This document shows positions 18,383-28,279 of a stretch of 64,000 nucleotides of DNA, piece after piece. The position numbers were made by a program, and so were the translations under genes. Each line of letters begins with the position of its first letter. Positions within the stretch are counted from its first letter, which is position 1. This DNA comes from CAVVUF01 sp963751425 (GTDB taxonomy: Bacteria; Chloroflexota; Anaerolineae; Anaerolineales; UBA4823). The stretch lies in assembly GCA_963751425.1 (NCBI GenBank), contig CAVVUF010000003.1, positions 62,001-126,000 on the forward strand, read 5' to 3'. Under the pieces are notes generated by a model. It ran no database searches and was not told the DNA's origin. It saw only the letters and a program-made list of their open reading frames with translations.

Positions 18383-20392
18383 ATGAAATATCTCGGTTGT
18401 GCGTACTACCCCGAATATTGGGGAACAGAGCGGGTAGAGCTGGACGCCATGTTGATGAGGGAGGCGGGCATTAACCTGGTCCGCATTGGTGAGTTCGCCT
18501 GGAGCCAGATGGAACCGGAAGATGGGCACTTCACACTGGACTGGCTGCACAGCTGCGTCGAAGCCTTGGGTAAGTTTGAGATTTCCGTTTTAATGTGCAC
18601 ACCCACCGCCACCCCACCTGCCTGGCTGACGACAACCTATCCGAATACCTGCCTGGTTTACGCGGATGGGAAGCGTGCCGAGCACGGCAGGCGCAGGCAT
18701 TACTGCAGCACATCCGATACTTACCGCCGCTTCAGCGCCAGGATCACGGATTTCTTGTCGCAAGAGATGTCGCAGCATGCCAATGTGGTTGCCTGGCAGC
18801 TCGACAATGAATTTGGTCCAGAGATGAGCTGGTGCCACTGTGAGAACTGCCAGGCGCGCTTCCAGGCCTGGCTCAAGAAGCGCTACGGCTCGATCCAGGA
18901 GCTGAACCGCCTGTGGGGGACTGCTTTTTGGAGCATGGATTACTCCGACTGGCGCCAGGTGCGCCTGGGCAGTGATCCCTGGCTCTACCCCAGCCGGATC
19001 CTGGACAGCAAACGCTTCTGGAGCGACAGCATGATCAGCTTTGCCCTGCAGCAAGCCGAGATCATCCGGCGCAACCATCCCCAGGCCCTGGTAACGACCA
19101 ATGGCATGGGGCCCATCTTCCAGCCCATCGATTATTACGAGATGTTCGGCAAGCTGGACGTCGCCTGCGACGACCTCTATTACGATATTGCCACTCTGGA
19201 TGCGGATGTGGCAGCTATGAATGTCTTCCGCTCGCTCAAGCCCGGCAGGCGTTATTGGATCACGGAAACCGGCTCAGGAGCGCTGGACCATAACCGTCCC
19301 CCCCATCCTGACCAGTTCCGCGCCTGGGCCTGGAGCAGCCTGGCTCATGGAGCCGAAGCACACCTGGTCTTCCGCTGGCGCACTTGCCTTTCAGGGCAAG
19401 AACAGGAGCTGCAAGGCATTCTAGAGCATTCGGGCAGCCCTCGCCACCGCTACCAGGCTGTGAAAAAATGTTTCCTGGAATTGAAACACTTATGGGACGA
19501 GCTCAAAGATTTGCCCTTACCGGAAGCCCCAGTCGCCATCGTCCAAGACTACCAGACCCTGTGGGCTTACGAATTATCCCGGGTTGGCGCGGATGTCAAT
19601 TACCTGGGACTGGTCTATCGCTTGCATAAAGCGCTCTTCGACCGCAACATCGTGGCTGATTTTATCCCCCTGGAGCGCACCTTACATGGCTACCGCCTGG
19701 TAATCCTGCCATCTACTGTGATGGTTTCGCCGGGCTTCGCCACCCGGCTGGCGGATTTCGTCAGCTCAGGTGGTGTGGTGCTGGCCATCGGCCAGGTTGG
19801 CATGCGTGACTCAAACAACAACTACCTCCCTTATCCTGGACCCGACCATCTGCAGGATCTTTTCGGGATTAACATCGAAGGCGGTATGTACCTGGGAAGC
19901 TTCGTCGCCCCTGACGAGGCCTTGTGGGTCCCAGCACCCCAAAAAGGCCAGGTGGAGGTAAATGTCTCTGGAAACCTGGCGGGCAAGCCGGTCGAGGGCA
20001 GGGCCTCGGGTTGGGCAGCGGACCTCACTTACTGCGGGGGAGAAATACTGCTGCAATTCACCTCTGACACTTACGCCGGGCAGCCTGCCGTGGTGCAGCG
20101 GCAGCATGGGGAAGGATGCTCCATCTTTATCGGCGCGCTCCGGCTGGATGAAGGGCTTTCGAACAGCCTGCTGGATTATGCGCTTTCGAATGCGAACGTT
20201 GCGCCAGGACCACGCACACCGGAATTTGTGGAAGTCATCCGCCGCGGAGAGGTGGTATTTGCCATTAACCATACCCCCCAGGCCGTGCGCCTTGAGCTGG
20301 GCATGAAAGGGAAAGCTCTGACGGGCAGCTTCCAGTCTGGCATAGCAGAGCTTGGGCCTTATGGAGTTTGTGCAATCAAAACTGCTATCTGA
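18383..20392 (+). CDS. Glycoside hydrolase family 42 beta-galactosidase
   Basis: 669 residues, normal for GH42; TGGAGG precedes the ATG. The barrel begins CAYYPEYWG and MREAGINLVRIGEFAWSQ. The acid/base is Glu143 in AWQLDNEFG, and the nucleophile is Glu295 in WITETGSGALDHNRP. Cys108 and the CHCENC cluster (151, 153, 156) match the zinc site of bacterial GH42 enzymes. The C-terminal half holds the trimerisation (glutamine-amidotransferase-like) and small beta domains. No signal peptide, so it works in the cytoplasm on imported galactosides. Genes for GH35, a GH30-like enzyme and galactokinase nearby fit galactoside breakdown. Confidence 0.93.
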   Translation: MKYLGCAYYPEYWGTERVELDAMLMREAGINLVRIGEFAWSQMEPEDGHFTLDWLHSCVEALGKFEISVLMCTPTATPPAWLTTTYPNTCLVYADGKRAEHGRRRHYCSTSDTYRRFSARITDFLSQEMSQHANVVAWQLDNEFGPEMSWCHCENCQARFQAWLKKRYGSIQELNRLWGTAFWSMDYSDWRQVRLGSDPWLYPSRILDSKRFWSDSMISFALQQAEIIRRNHPQALVTTNGMGPIFQPIDYYEMFGKLDVACDDLYYDIATLDADVAAMNVFRSLKPGRRYWITETGSGALDHNRPPHPDQFRAWAWSSLAHGAEAHLVFRWRTCLSGQEQELQGILEHSGSPRHRYQAVKKCFLELKHLWDELKDLPLPEAPVAIVQDYQTLWAYELSRVGADVNYLGLVYRLHKALFDRNIVADFIPLERTLHGYRLVILPSTVMVSPGFATRLADFVSSGGVVLAIGQVGMRDSNNNYLPYPGPDHLQDLFGINIEGGMYLGSFVAPDEALWVPAPQKGQVEVNVSGNLAGKPVEGRASGWAADLTYCGGEILLQFTSDTYAGQPAVVQRQHGEGCSIFIGALRLDEGLSNSLLDYALSNANVAPGPRTPEFVEVIRRGEVVFAINHTPQAVRLELGMKGKALTGSFQSGIAELGPYGVCAIKTAI

Positions 20393-20398
20393 CCGCAG

Positions 20399-21721
20399 CT
20401 AAAGCGTGCTCAAGGTGAAGATACTGGCAGCCGGGACGCAAACATCCAAACCGGTGAAGGGCCAATGCTTCCCGGCTGCAGGGATTTGTCCGATGGTATA
20501 GCAGCTCTCGTGCTCGCTAGTGCGGTAGTAATTGAAGTTGCTCTTCAATATTGATTCCGAAAAACCAGCCAATTGGAGATTTAACCGCAGCGGAACCATC
20601 CCCTCGTTCATCCCAACCAGGGTGACCTGTTCACCTCTCGGATCAACAAACGCCAAGATGCGCAGTGAAGGGGATGGATTAATCACACCCAGCCTCTTAA
20701 AACCGGGCAGCACGAAACGAAACACCTGTTTGCTGGCAAAATAGCGCTTTTTAGGCGTATAGAGGCGCAAACCTGTGCGCAGCAAACCGTAGATCGTCCA
20801 GGCTTCGTCATGATCGTGATAATTATCGTAAGCATCCCAAACCAGGGCTCCTCGAAACCCCCCTTCGAGGTGATCAAACAAGCGCCGGGCCATTACCCAG
20901 GCCACATACCACTCGCGTTCCCCAGATTGCTCCAAGTCGCCGTACTCACTCATCCATAAGGGTGTCCCCTTAAAAATGCTGGCCTCTACAAGCTCCACCA
21001 CTTCTCGATATTGCTCGGACAAAATATCACCGTAGGAATGCATCCCGAAGGCACCGATCCGGCCACGCAGTTTTTGGCTGCGTACCAGCGCACTCAGGTA
21101 GCCGATGTTGAATCCAGAAGCCTCAGGCACAACCAATTGAACATCCGTGAGTTTGCGCGCGTCCAATTTATCCACCAGCAGCTCACATATTTTGACATAA
21201 TTCTCGGGATTAATGGTCGGACCTTCAGGGCTGCCAAGATCAGTTTCATTAATAGGCCCGAAGAGACGAAAATTTAGCTTCTCGCGCTTCTTTGCCCATT
21301 CGATCATTGATGTCAGCATCTCCGTAAAAGCCTCGAAATCTACCAAGGTTTTGCCGTCTGACCCTAGCATCCATTTCGGTACATCCCCGCTGGCGGTCAG
21401 GTAAGGTTGTACTCCTGCATCGTTCAACCAGCGCAGCATATTCCAGCCGCGTCCGAAAACTTCGCCCGAATAGATTTCAGCCAGATGGTCTTCCTTCAAA
21501 GCCTCCGTTCCCAATTCACTAGTGGGGTCAATCCAGTTCGATTTTCCCCAGATATCCAGGCGATAAAGGGTGGCTCCCAGGTCATAACGGAGCAAGTTCA
21601 TGGCAGGCAGCAAACCAGCGCTCCAATACCTGGCATTGATATTGACGCCAAAGCCAACGATCGTCTGGCAGATCTGGTGGGCATCCACCGTGATATTAAC
21701 CATTTCTCCGGGGTGGCTCAT
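20399..21721 (-). CDS. GH30-like clan-A glycoside hydrolase
   Basis: 440 residues without a signal peptide. The fold starts QTIVGFGVNINARYW, as GH30 enzymes start with a 'GFG' strand; DVPKWMLG corresponds to the usual 'SPPxWMK' loop. Glu159 in FGPINETDLGSPEG is placed as acid/base and Glu259 in LWMSEYGD as nucleophile. The C-terminal part (from about 340) is a beta-sandwich as in GH30/GH39. Substrate cannot be fixed: beta-1,6-galactanase, glucosylceramidase and xylanase activities occur in this group. It lies 46 bases downstream of GH35 on the same strand, so it is probably co-transcribed. Confidence 0.75.
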   Translation of the reverse strand: MSHPGEMVNITVDAHQICQTIVGFGVNINARYWSAGLLPAMNLLRYDLGATLYRLDIWGKSNWIDPTSELGTEALKEDHLAEIYSGEVFGRGWNMLRWLNDAGVQPYLTASGDVPKWMLGSDGKTLVDFEAFTEMLTSMIEWAKKREKLNFRLFGPINETDLGSPEGPTINPENYVKICELLVDKLDARKLTDVQLVVPEASGFNIGYLSALVRSQKLRGRIGAFGMHSYGDILSEQYREVVELVEASIFKGTPLWMSEYGDLEQSGEREWYVAWVMARRLFDHLEGGFRGALVWDAYDNYHDHDEAWTIYGLLRTGLRLYTPKKRYFASKQVFRFVLPGFKRLGVINPSPSLRILAFVDPRGEQVTLVGMNEGMVPLRLNLQLAGFSESILKSNFNYYRTSEHESCYTIGQIPAAGKHWPFTGLDVCVPAASIFTLSTL

Positions 21722-21767
21722 AATTTAATTTCTCCAAAGAAGTTCCAAGTTGGAAAGAGGCATAGAT

Positions 21768-24112
21768 TCAACGCAAGGTAATGAGACCTTCATATTCTGC
21801 TTCGGCTTGCATGCCGCGCAGCTCGAGCACCTCGCTGGCAGCGTGGAAATCTGGGCGATATTGGGGTGCGATGTAAACAGGCGCATCCTTGCTCAGTGGC
21901 AAAAGCTTCAATATCAAACTCTTTTCGAGGATCTGGGGGGCAAAGCGCTTCAGCCCAATCTCCCAGGGCTTACCGTTATAAAAATCGTCAGCAATGAGCT
22001 GCCCATCGAGGTACAGCCGCCCCGCATCCCCTACATAATCCACGCGCAGAAAGAGCTCATTCACCCCATCCAATGCCTGTGGAGGGAGATGGATCTCCCA
22101 GGTCTCAGCCGCCTCAAAATCGGCCTCTTCAGGTGCCTGGGCAACCCCAAGCGGACCCAAGGGGACTTGCCTGGCAGGACCGGCAGCTCGAATCTTGTGA
22201 TATTCTATTTGAATTTTCTTTTCAGTTGCCGGCAGAGCATAGCGGGTGAAAACCCCCTCCGCCCTTCCACGAACATTCAAGGCCAGGGGTGGGGCAGGAT
22301 ATACCGAAAACCAAAAATCTTCTGGGCAGCGAGAACGGAGGGACAGGATATCTCCATCAAAGGTGAGATCTGCTGGAGAAAGAAAGATGCGCTCCTCGCC
22401 CCAAATATGCGCTTTCCAGCACTGCCGGGATTGCTCCTGGCTTAATAAAATCAGGCGAACCGTCTGGCCTTGCTGACTGCGTAAGGTAACCAGGCTGCCC
22501 TCGGTCATCTGGCGTAAAAAACGATTCTCCTCTAAGATGAGGCGATCAACCGTGGCCAACGTACTGGCATCGAAGGCAAATTCAGCTCTGACCCAGCCAA
22601 GGGCTGCAAAAACATAACAGGGGGTGTCGCCGTCATCTAAACGACAGACAAGCTGCGCTGTAGCATATTGCAAAAGGATGCCATTCATATCCAGGTTGAA
22701 AGGCCAGATCATATATGCGCCGCCCGCAATCTGCACCGGTGCAGCGGGAATCTCCAGTCTTTCATCCTTCAGGTGCAGCTCCAACTGCACATCGCTATGT
22801 TCTGGCAGCGATTCGATGCGCTGGTAGTTGTTAATGAATACAAAACCGCTCAACCCATCCGTACGGGCTGCCCAGCGCAGGGTTTGGCAGTCCTCCAGGC
22901 TGGAGGGAAATTGTTCTGGCAAAACGGGCGGCATGGGAGCGAGAAGACTGCCAAAATCGTTTAAAAGAGATGCAAGAGGCGCAAGCCGTGATAATGTTCT
23001 CGCAGTTGGCCGTACTCACCGATCGCAGCTTGAAAGTCGTAGCTGATCACCGGTACATCGTTCCAATATCCGGTTGCCTGCGATTCCTGCAGTGTGGAAA
23101 GCTGACCGAGGGGGTGAGAGCCGCCATGGTACATATAATAGCCTGGCAGGTTGCTGCCGCTGCCCACCTTTGTCAGCGGGGGGACGACCACATCATCTGG
23201 CAAAATATAGGGGCGGCGGTGGTAAGAGACCTGCATGCCGCCGCCCACCTCACAGGTAGCAAAGGGGTAGCGCTCAAGGTAAGACAGGTCAGCAATGTTC
23301 TCAGCTTTATTCAGGTCTGCCCCAATGGTGTTATCATCCCGCAGCCGCGAAAAGAAATAGTGTTTGCGGCTGCCCCTTGACCACCCATCCACTTGCCGGT
23401 CCCAGAAGGCATCCGGGTATCCGCCGAAGAGTGGGATCACCTCGTCTTGCGGCACCTGGGCCGGTCCCCAGCCTGTCATGGTATATAACGGCACATCGAT
23501 CCCCACCTGGCGCGCCAGGTGTTTGAGGGTAAGAATATGCTCAGCGTTTTGGAGCAGCTCATTTTCAAGCTGCACGCCGATCACCGGACCGCCATCCTTC
23601 CACAACAATCCCGCCAATTGGAGAGAAACCTGGCTGTAAAAATTTTTCACATAGGCAAGATACTGCGGGTCATCTTGCCGCACCCGAGCGCCGCATTTTG
23701 CCACCACCCAATCTGGGAAACCCCCGTTGCGGCATTCTCCGTGCGCCCACGGGCCGATGCGTGGGTAGGCATACAAACCCAAGTCAGCGCATAATGAAAT
23801 AAAGCGGCGCAGGTCGCAGTCGCCAGTCCAACGGTATTCGCCCTCGATCTCTTCATGATGGATCCAGAAGATATACGAAGCAGCAATGGTGATTCCACCA
23901 GCTTTCATCTTGAGCAGCTCCTGGCGCCAGAGCTGGTTCGGATAGCGCGAGAAATGAAACTCACCCATCACGGGCAGCCAGGGGTTTCCGTTCAGCGTCA
24001 GATAACGGCTGTTGGCATTAATTTCTATTCCCTGAGGGTTGCAGCCGCCCATTTTTAAATGCCCAGAGAGGATCGAGGGATCCGGACGAGAAAGATCAGC
24101 GCTGTGTTTCAT
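21768..24112 (-). CDS. Glycoside hydrolase family 35 beta-galactosidase, frameshifted
   Basis: About 780 residues when joined. Catalytic barrel at the N-terminus: WLPVMGEFHFSRYPNQLW, AASYIFWIHHEEIEG, RIGPWAHGECRNGG, acid/base Glu185 in VIGVQLENELL, and a probable nucleophile Glu in FATCEVGGGMQ. The frame stops at 22961, where four bases of a T-run (minus strand) should be five; one added T gives LHLFLNDFGSLLAPMPPVLP and continues through jelly-roll C-terminal domains (LYLDGQLIADDFYNGKPWEIGL). No signal peptide, so cytoplasmic. Start codon is uncertain: the ATG at 24112 is used, with other candidates at 24124 and further upstream. Confidence 0.87.
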
Positions 24113-24133
24113 GACGATATATTCCATTTTCCA

Positions 24134-24194
24134 GGTGCAACGCACTTTCAAATTAGCTAAATGATCTTTTTATGAGCTAAACGTTTGTTGCACC
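24134..24194. promoter_or_regulatory. Possible operator region between the divergent GH35 and ligase genes
   Basis: GGTGCAAC (24134-24141) is inverted as GTTGCACC (24187-24194), 45 bases apart, and the second arm adjoins the palindrome AAACGTTT (24179-24186), a shape common in LacI-family operators. TAGCTAAA and GAGCTAAA also repeat between the arms. Function is inferred from position. Confidence 0.4.
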
Positions 24195-24249
24195 TTTATA
24201 AAATCAATTTGGTTGTTTCGATAGTTTATCATTATTTGGGGGACTGATT

Positions 24250-24255
24250 TATAAT
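24250..24255 (+). promoter_or_regulatory. Likely -10 box of the ligase/Pcp operon
   Basis: A perfect TATAAT sits 44 bases before the GTG start of the ATP-grasp gene; the matching -35 region (TATCAT near 24227) is weak. Confidence 0.45.
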
Positions 24256-24298
24256 ACACACCGATTCACATACTGTGATCGATTTAAAGGAGACCGAC

Positions 24299-25363
24299 GT
24301 GAAAAAATTTCGTGTTGCCGTGCTTGCAAACCTGAAGAAGAACGCTCCCCACTTCGATGGGATGCCGGATGATTTCTGGGACGATCTCGATTCGGAAAAG
24401 ACCACCAATGCCCTAGTAGAAGCCATCCGTGCTGGCGGGCATGAATGCGAGTTTTTGGAAGGCGATCTCACCTTGTTCGATACCATTCAGAAATATCGCC
24501 CGGATATTTGCTTTAATATTTGCGAGGGGCATTTTGGAGATGCACGGGAAGCCCATATCCCGGTGTTCCTGGAGATGCTGCGCATCCCCTACACCGGCTC
24601 CAAGGTGCTCACGTTGGCGCTGGCCTTGGACAAACCCATGACCAAGCGTGTCCTGATCTATCACGACCTGCCTACCCCGCTGTTCCAATCCTTTGAGCGT
24701 GTCGACGAAGACCTGGCGCCAGAGATGAAATTCCCGCTGTTCGTCAAGCCCAGCCGTGAAGGGACCGGCATGGGGGTCTCTGCAAAATCAATTGTCAATA
24801 ATGATGTCGAGCTGCGCGAGCAGATTGCCTTTATCCATGAGCGCTATAAGCAAACTGCCCTGGTAGAACAGTATATTGAAGGGCGAGAAGTCACCGTGGG
24901 CGTGGTGGGCAACCTGGTTGGCCCGGTCTCCCGCCGCATGCCTGAGAACGATGATGCGCCGCGCATCCAGGCTGGCTTGCGCTTCCTGCCGCCTCTGGAA
25001 GTAGATCTGCAGCCCTACCAGGAAACCGATACGGTCTACAGCAATCGCCTGAAAGTGGACCTGGCGGACCAATTGAATTACATTGTGCCTGCGCCCCTGG
25101 ACCGGGATATGGTGGATGAGCTGAATTGGCTGACCGCGGCGGTTTTCCGCGTCACAGGTGCTTTGGATGTCTCGCGGGTCGATTTTCGCCTGGATATGCA
25201 TGACAACCTCAAGCCATATATCTTAGAGATCAACACGCTGCCCGGGCTTTCGCCAGATATTTCCGACCTGACCATCGAAGCCAAAGCCGAAGGGATCGGC
25301 CACACTGAGCTGGTTAACATGATCCTGAATACTGCCCTCAAGCGCTACGGGATGATCTCCTGA
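24299..25363 (+). CDS. ATP-grasp ligase of the D-Ala--D-Ala ligase family
   Basis: A GTG start at 24299 is chosen because AAAGGAG lies 6 bases upstream; 354 residues. ATP-grasp marks: PLFVKPSREGTGMGVSAKS (nucleotide-binding Lys and flexible loop), ALVEQYIEGREVTVGVVG, and the metal-binding end VDFRLDM...YILEINTLPGLSP. The N-terminal domain (CFNICEGHFGDAREAHIPVF, RIPYTGSKVLTLALALDKP) is typical of Ddl-like proteins. These make an acyl-phosphate and join it to an amine. The sequence around the loop differs from housekeeping Ddl, so a dipeptide or amino-acid ligase other than D-Ala-D-Ala is possible. The pcp-GNAT gene starts 3 bases after its stop. Confidence 0.87.
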   Translation: MKKFRVAVLANLKKNAPHFDGMPDDFWDDLDSEKTTNALVEAIRAGGHECEFLEGDLTLFDTIQKYRPDICFNICEGHFGDAREAHIPVFLEMLRIPYTGSKVLTLALALDKPMTKRVLIYHDLPTPLFQSFERVDEDLAPEMKFPLFVKPSREGTGMGVSAKSIVNNDVELREQIAFIHERYKQTALVEQYIEGREVTVGVVGNLVGPVSRRMPENDDAPRIQAGLRFLPPLEVDLQPYQETDTVYSNRLKVDLADQLNYIVPAPLDRDMVDELNWLTAAVFRVTGALDVSRVDFRLDMHDNLKPYILEINTLPGLSPDISDLTIEAKAEGIGHTELVNMILNTALKRYGMIS

Positions 25364-25366
25364 GCC

Positions 25367-26506
25367 ATGCGCCTCCTGCTGACCGGCTTTGAGCCCTTTG
25401 ATGGCAGTCCGATCAATCCATCCCAACAAATTGTTGAAAGGCTGGAGGCTGAGGGATTGCCCGGGGTTAAGCTGTTAACCGCCATCCTGCCGGTCGATCA
25501 CCTGCGCGGGCCGGAGAAGCTGCTGCAGCTCATTGAAAAATATCACCCAGAAGCCGTATTATGCCTGGGTGAGGCTTCCACCCGGGCTGTGTTATCCATC
25601 GAGCGCCTGGCAGTCAACTTGCTGAACTTTACGATCCCTGATAACCAGGGAGTCCAGGTGGAAGACGAACCGATCGTCCCCGGCGGGCCAGCGGCTTATT
25701 TTGCCACGCTGCCAGTCCGGAAAGCCTGCGAAGCCGTCAAAGCTGCCCAGGTGCCGGTAGAGATCTCATTGAGTGCGGGCTCTTACCTGTGCAACCAGGT
25801 TTTCTATACCCTGCTGAATTTCCTGGTGCACCAGGGGATGGATATTCCAGCGGGTTTTATCCACCTGCCCAGACTGCCTGAGCAGGCGGCCGTTCAACGC
25901 CCCGCTGGTCCTTCGATGAGCCTGGAAACCAGCCTGCGAGGCATTAAGGCCGTGGTCGAAGTGCTGCGCGAGGCTGCCCTCGCCAGGGAGCCGGAGCAAG
26001 AGAATTTTCTTCAAGAACCCTCGGCTGAGGTTTTCACTTCTCAGGTTGTGATCCGCCGGGCTACTGTTGAGGATATCGAAGTTTTGGTAGAGATGCGCCT
26101 GGCATTGCAGCGCGAGATTGGCGCTCTATTTGCAGACGCACCCGCTGAAGGCGCAGCAGAAGCAAACCGCCAATACCTGCAGTGGGCTATGCCGGCGGGT
26201 GAGTTCCTTGCCTGGGTAGCCGAAGCAGACGGTCAGCGGGTAGCTTGCAGCGGCCTGGTGTTCTACAGCCGCATGCCTGGAATGCATGGCATGGCAAGCC
26301 GCGAAGCTTATGTGATGAACATGTATACCCATCCCGCATACCGCCGCCTGGGGATCGCCTCGGAAATTCTCAAGCGCATGATACAATTTGCCAGGAGCAG
26401 AGGCGCACGGCGGATCTGGCTTCGGGCTACCTCGATGGGCAGGCCTGTCTATGAAAAGATTGGTTTTGAGCCGATGGAATCGGCTATGCAGATGAAGTTG
26501 GAATAA
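25367..26506 (+). CDS. Pyroglutamyl-peptidase I fused to a GNAT acetyltransferase
   Basis: Residues 1-205 are a complete Pcp (peptidase C15): LLLTGFEPFDGSPINPSQ, then Glu79 in SIERLAVN, Cys142 in SAGSYLCNQVFY and His166 in GFIHLPRLPEQ, the full catalytic triad. Residues 226-379 are a GNAT domain (VIRRATVEDIEVLVEMR, motif A YTHPAYRRLGIASEIL, C-terminal PVYEKIGFEP) that would use acetyl-CoA. The linker is about 20 residues. Pcp removes N-terminal pyroglutamate from peptides; the GNAT could acetylate the freed amine or a neighbouring product. The fusion is unusual, and coupling to an ATP-grasp ligase suggests a peptide or gamma-glutamyl metabolite pathway. That is inference. Confidence 0.9.
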   Translation: MRLLLTGFEPFDGSPINPSQQIVERLEAEGLPGVKLLTAILPVDHLRGPEKLLQLIEKYHPEAVLCLGEASTRAVLSIERLAVNLLNFTIPDNQGVQVEDEPIVPGGPAAYFATLPVRKACEAVKAAQVPVEISLSAGSYLCNQVFYTLLNFLVHQGMDIPAGFIHLPRLPEQAAVQRPAGPSMSLETSLRGIKAVVEVLREAALAREPEQENFLQEPSAEVFTSQVVIRRATVEDIEVLVEMRLALQREIGALFADAPAEGAAEANRQYLQWAMPAGEFLAWVAEADGQRVACSGLVFYSRMPGMHGMASREAYVMNMYTHPAYRRLGIASEILKRMIQFARSRGARRIWLRATSMGRPVYEKIGFEPMESAMQMKLE

Positions 26507-26531
26507 AGGAAATTCAAAGGGAGCCGAAATT

Positions 26532-28263
26532 ATGCGCGTACTTAACGATGTCCAGGAGAGTTTGCTTAATGATGAGCGCAGGCTGTTAAATGACCTGCCG
26601 CGTCTCTTTGGGACCTTTTGGCGCATCTCAAGAAGATCAGCAAACTCTGGGTCAATCGATCCAACAACTGGAAGAGTTATTCCTCCTGGTTGTGGTGGGG
26701 GAATTCAATGCCGGAAAAAGCGCCCTGATCAACGCCCTCCTGGGTCAAAAGCTTTTGAAGGAAGGTGTTACCCCAACCACCACCCAGATCAACATTTTAC
26801 GCTATGCCGAAACGGAGGAACGCAGAGTAGAGGATGAGCATATTCACATCCTGACCGCCCCAATCGAGTTCCTAAAAGAGATCAATATCGTCGATACTCC
26901 CGGAACAAACGCGGTGATCCGCGAGCACGAAGTCATCACCTCAGAATTCGTCCCGCGTGCGGACCTGGTTTTGTTCATCACATCTTCGGACCGTCCCTTC
27001 ACCGAAAGTGAGCGGACTTTCTTAGGCTTGATTCGCAGCTGGGGTAAGAAAGTGGTGGTGGTTCTCAACAAAATCGACATCCTGCAGAACGAGGCCGATC
27101 TGCAGGAAGTGTTTGCGTTTGTAGCAGGGAATTTTCAAGCCCACCTGGGCTTGACACCTGAGATTTTTCCGGTCAGCACACGCAATGCCCTGCGTGCCAA
27201 GCAAGGCGAACCTGACCTGTGGCAGTCCAGCCGTTTTGAGGCCCTGGAGCGCTATATCCGAGAAACTCTGGATGAGGGCAGCCGGCTGCGACTCAAGTTC
27301 CTTAATCCGCTGGGGGTAGGGATGCACCTGGTGGATAAATTTCTCGAGATTACGATCAGCAGGCTGGATCTGCTGAAAGAAGACTTTTCCCGCCTGCAAG
27401 ACGTAGATTCTCAATTAGCCTTATATAAAGAAGACATGCAGCGCGATTTCAACTTCCGCATGTCTGACATAGAAAATATCCTGTATGAGATGGAACAGCG
27501 CGGTCAGGATTACTTCGATGAAACCCTCCGGCTGGCGCGCGTGTTTGACTTGATCAAGCGCGAGCGGATTCAAAAGGAATTTACCGAGCGGGTTGTAGCG
27601 GATGTGCCTCAGCGCATTGAGCGTAAGGTAAACGAGCTGATCGACTGGCTGGTGGATTCCGACCTGCGCCAATGGCAGGCCGTGAACGAGCACCTGGCAG
27701 ATCGCCGGCGCACACACCAGGAGCGGATTGTGGGCGACATGGGCATCGGCAGCTTCCATCACGATCGCGAACAATTAATCGAAGGGGTCGGACGACAAGC
27801 GCAGCGTGTGGTCGAAACCTATGACAAAGTCCAGGAAGCAGCCGCTATCGCAGATGGCGCTCAGGCGGCGGTAGCTGCCCTGGCAGCGGTTGAGATCGGT
27901 GCCGTCAGCCTGGGTGCTATCGTGGCAATCCTGGCAACCACTGCAGCCGCGGATGCCACCGGGATTTTAATTGCCAGCTTGATCGCCTTATTGGGGTTGG
28001 TCATTATCCCTGCTCGCAAACGTCAGGCGAAGAACGAAATGCGTGAAAAGATTGCCGCCATGCGGGAGCAGCTTCTGCAAGCTTTACGGTCTCAGTTTGA
28101 ACGGGAGATCGAGCGCAGCCTTCAGAAAATTAACGAAGCCATGGCTCCCTACACACGCTTCGTGCGCGCCGAGCAAGGCAAGCTTGTTGAAACCCAGGCA
28201 GAGCTGAGCCGGATCCAGACCGGCCTGGAAGATCTGAAGGTCAAAGTAGACGAGATCGTTTGA
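26532..28263 (+). CDS. Dynamin-family GTPase, frameshifted near the start
   Basis: Start at 26532 (MRVLNDVQESLLNDERRLL) behind GGGAG. The frame breaks at 26598: removing one C from CTGCCGCG gives DLRVSLGPFGASQEDQQTL, leading into the GTPase domain. G1 is VVGEFNAGKSALINALLG, G2 TPTTTQ, G3 DTPGTNA, G4 NKID. A long helical region follows, then a pair of hydrophobic helices (about 440-490: AAVAALAAVEIGAVSLGAI, then GILIASLIALLGLVIIP) and a coiled coil. This is the layout of bacterial dynamin-like proteins that remodel or survey membranes. It lies 25 bases after the pcp-GNAT gene. Confidence 0.87.
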
Positions 28264-28279
28264 TCGGGCAAAAGCTGCC

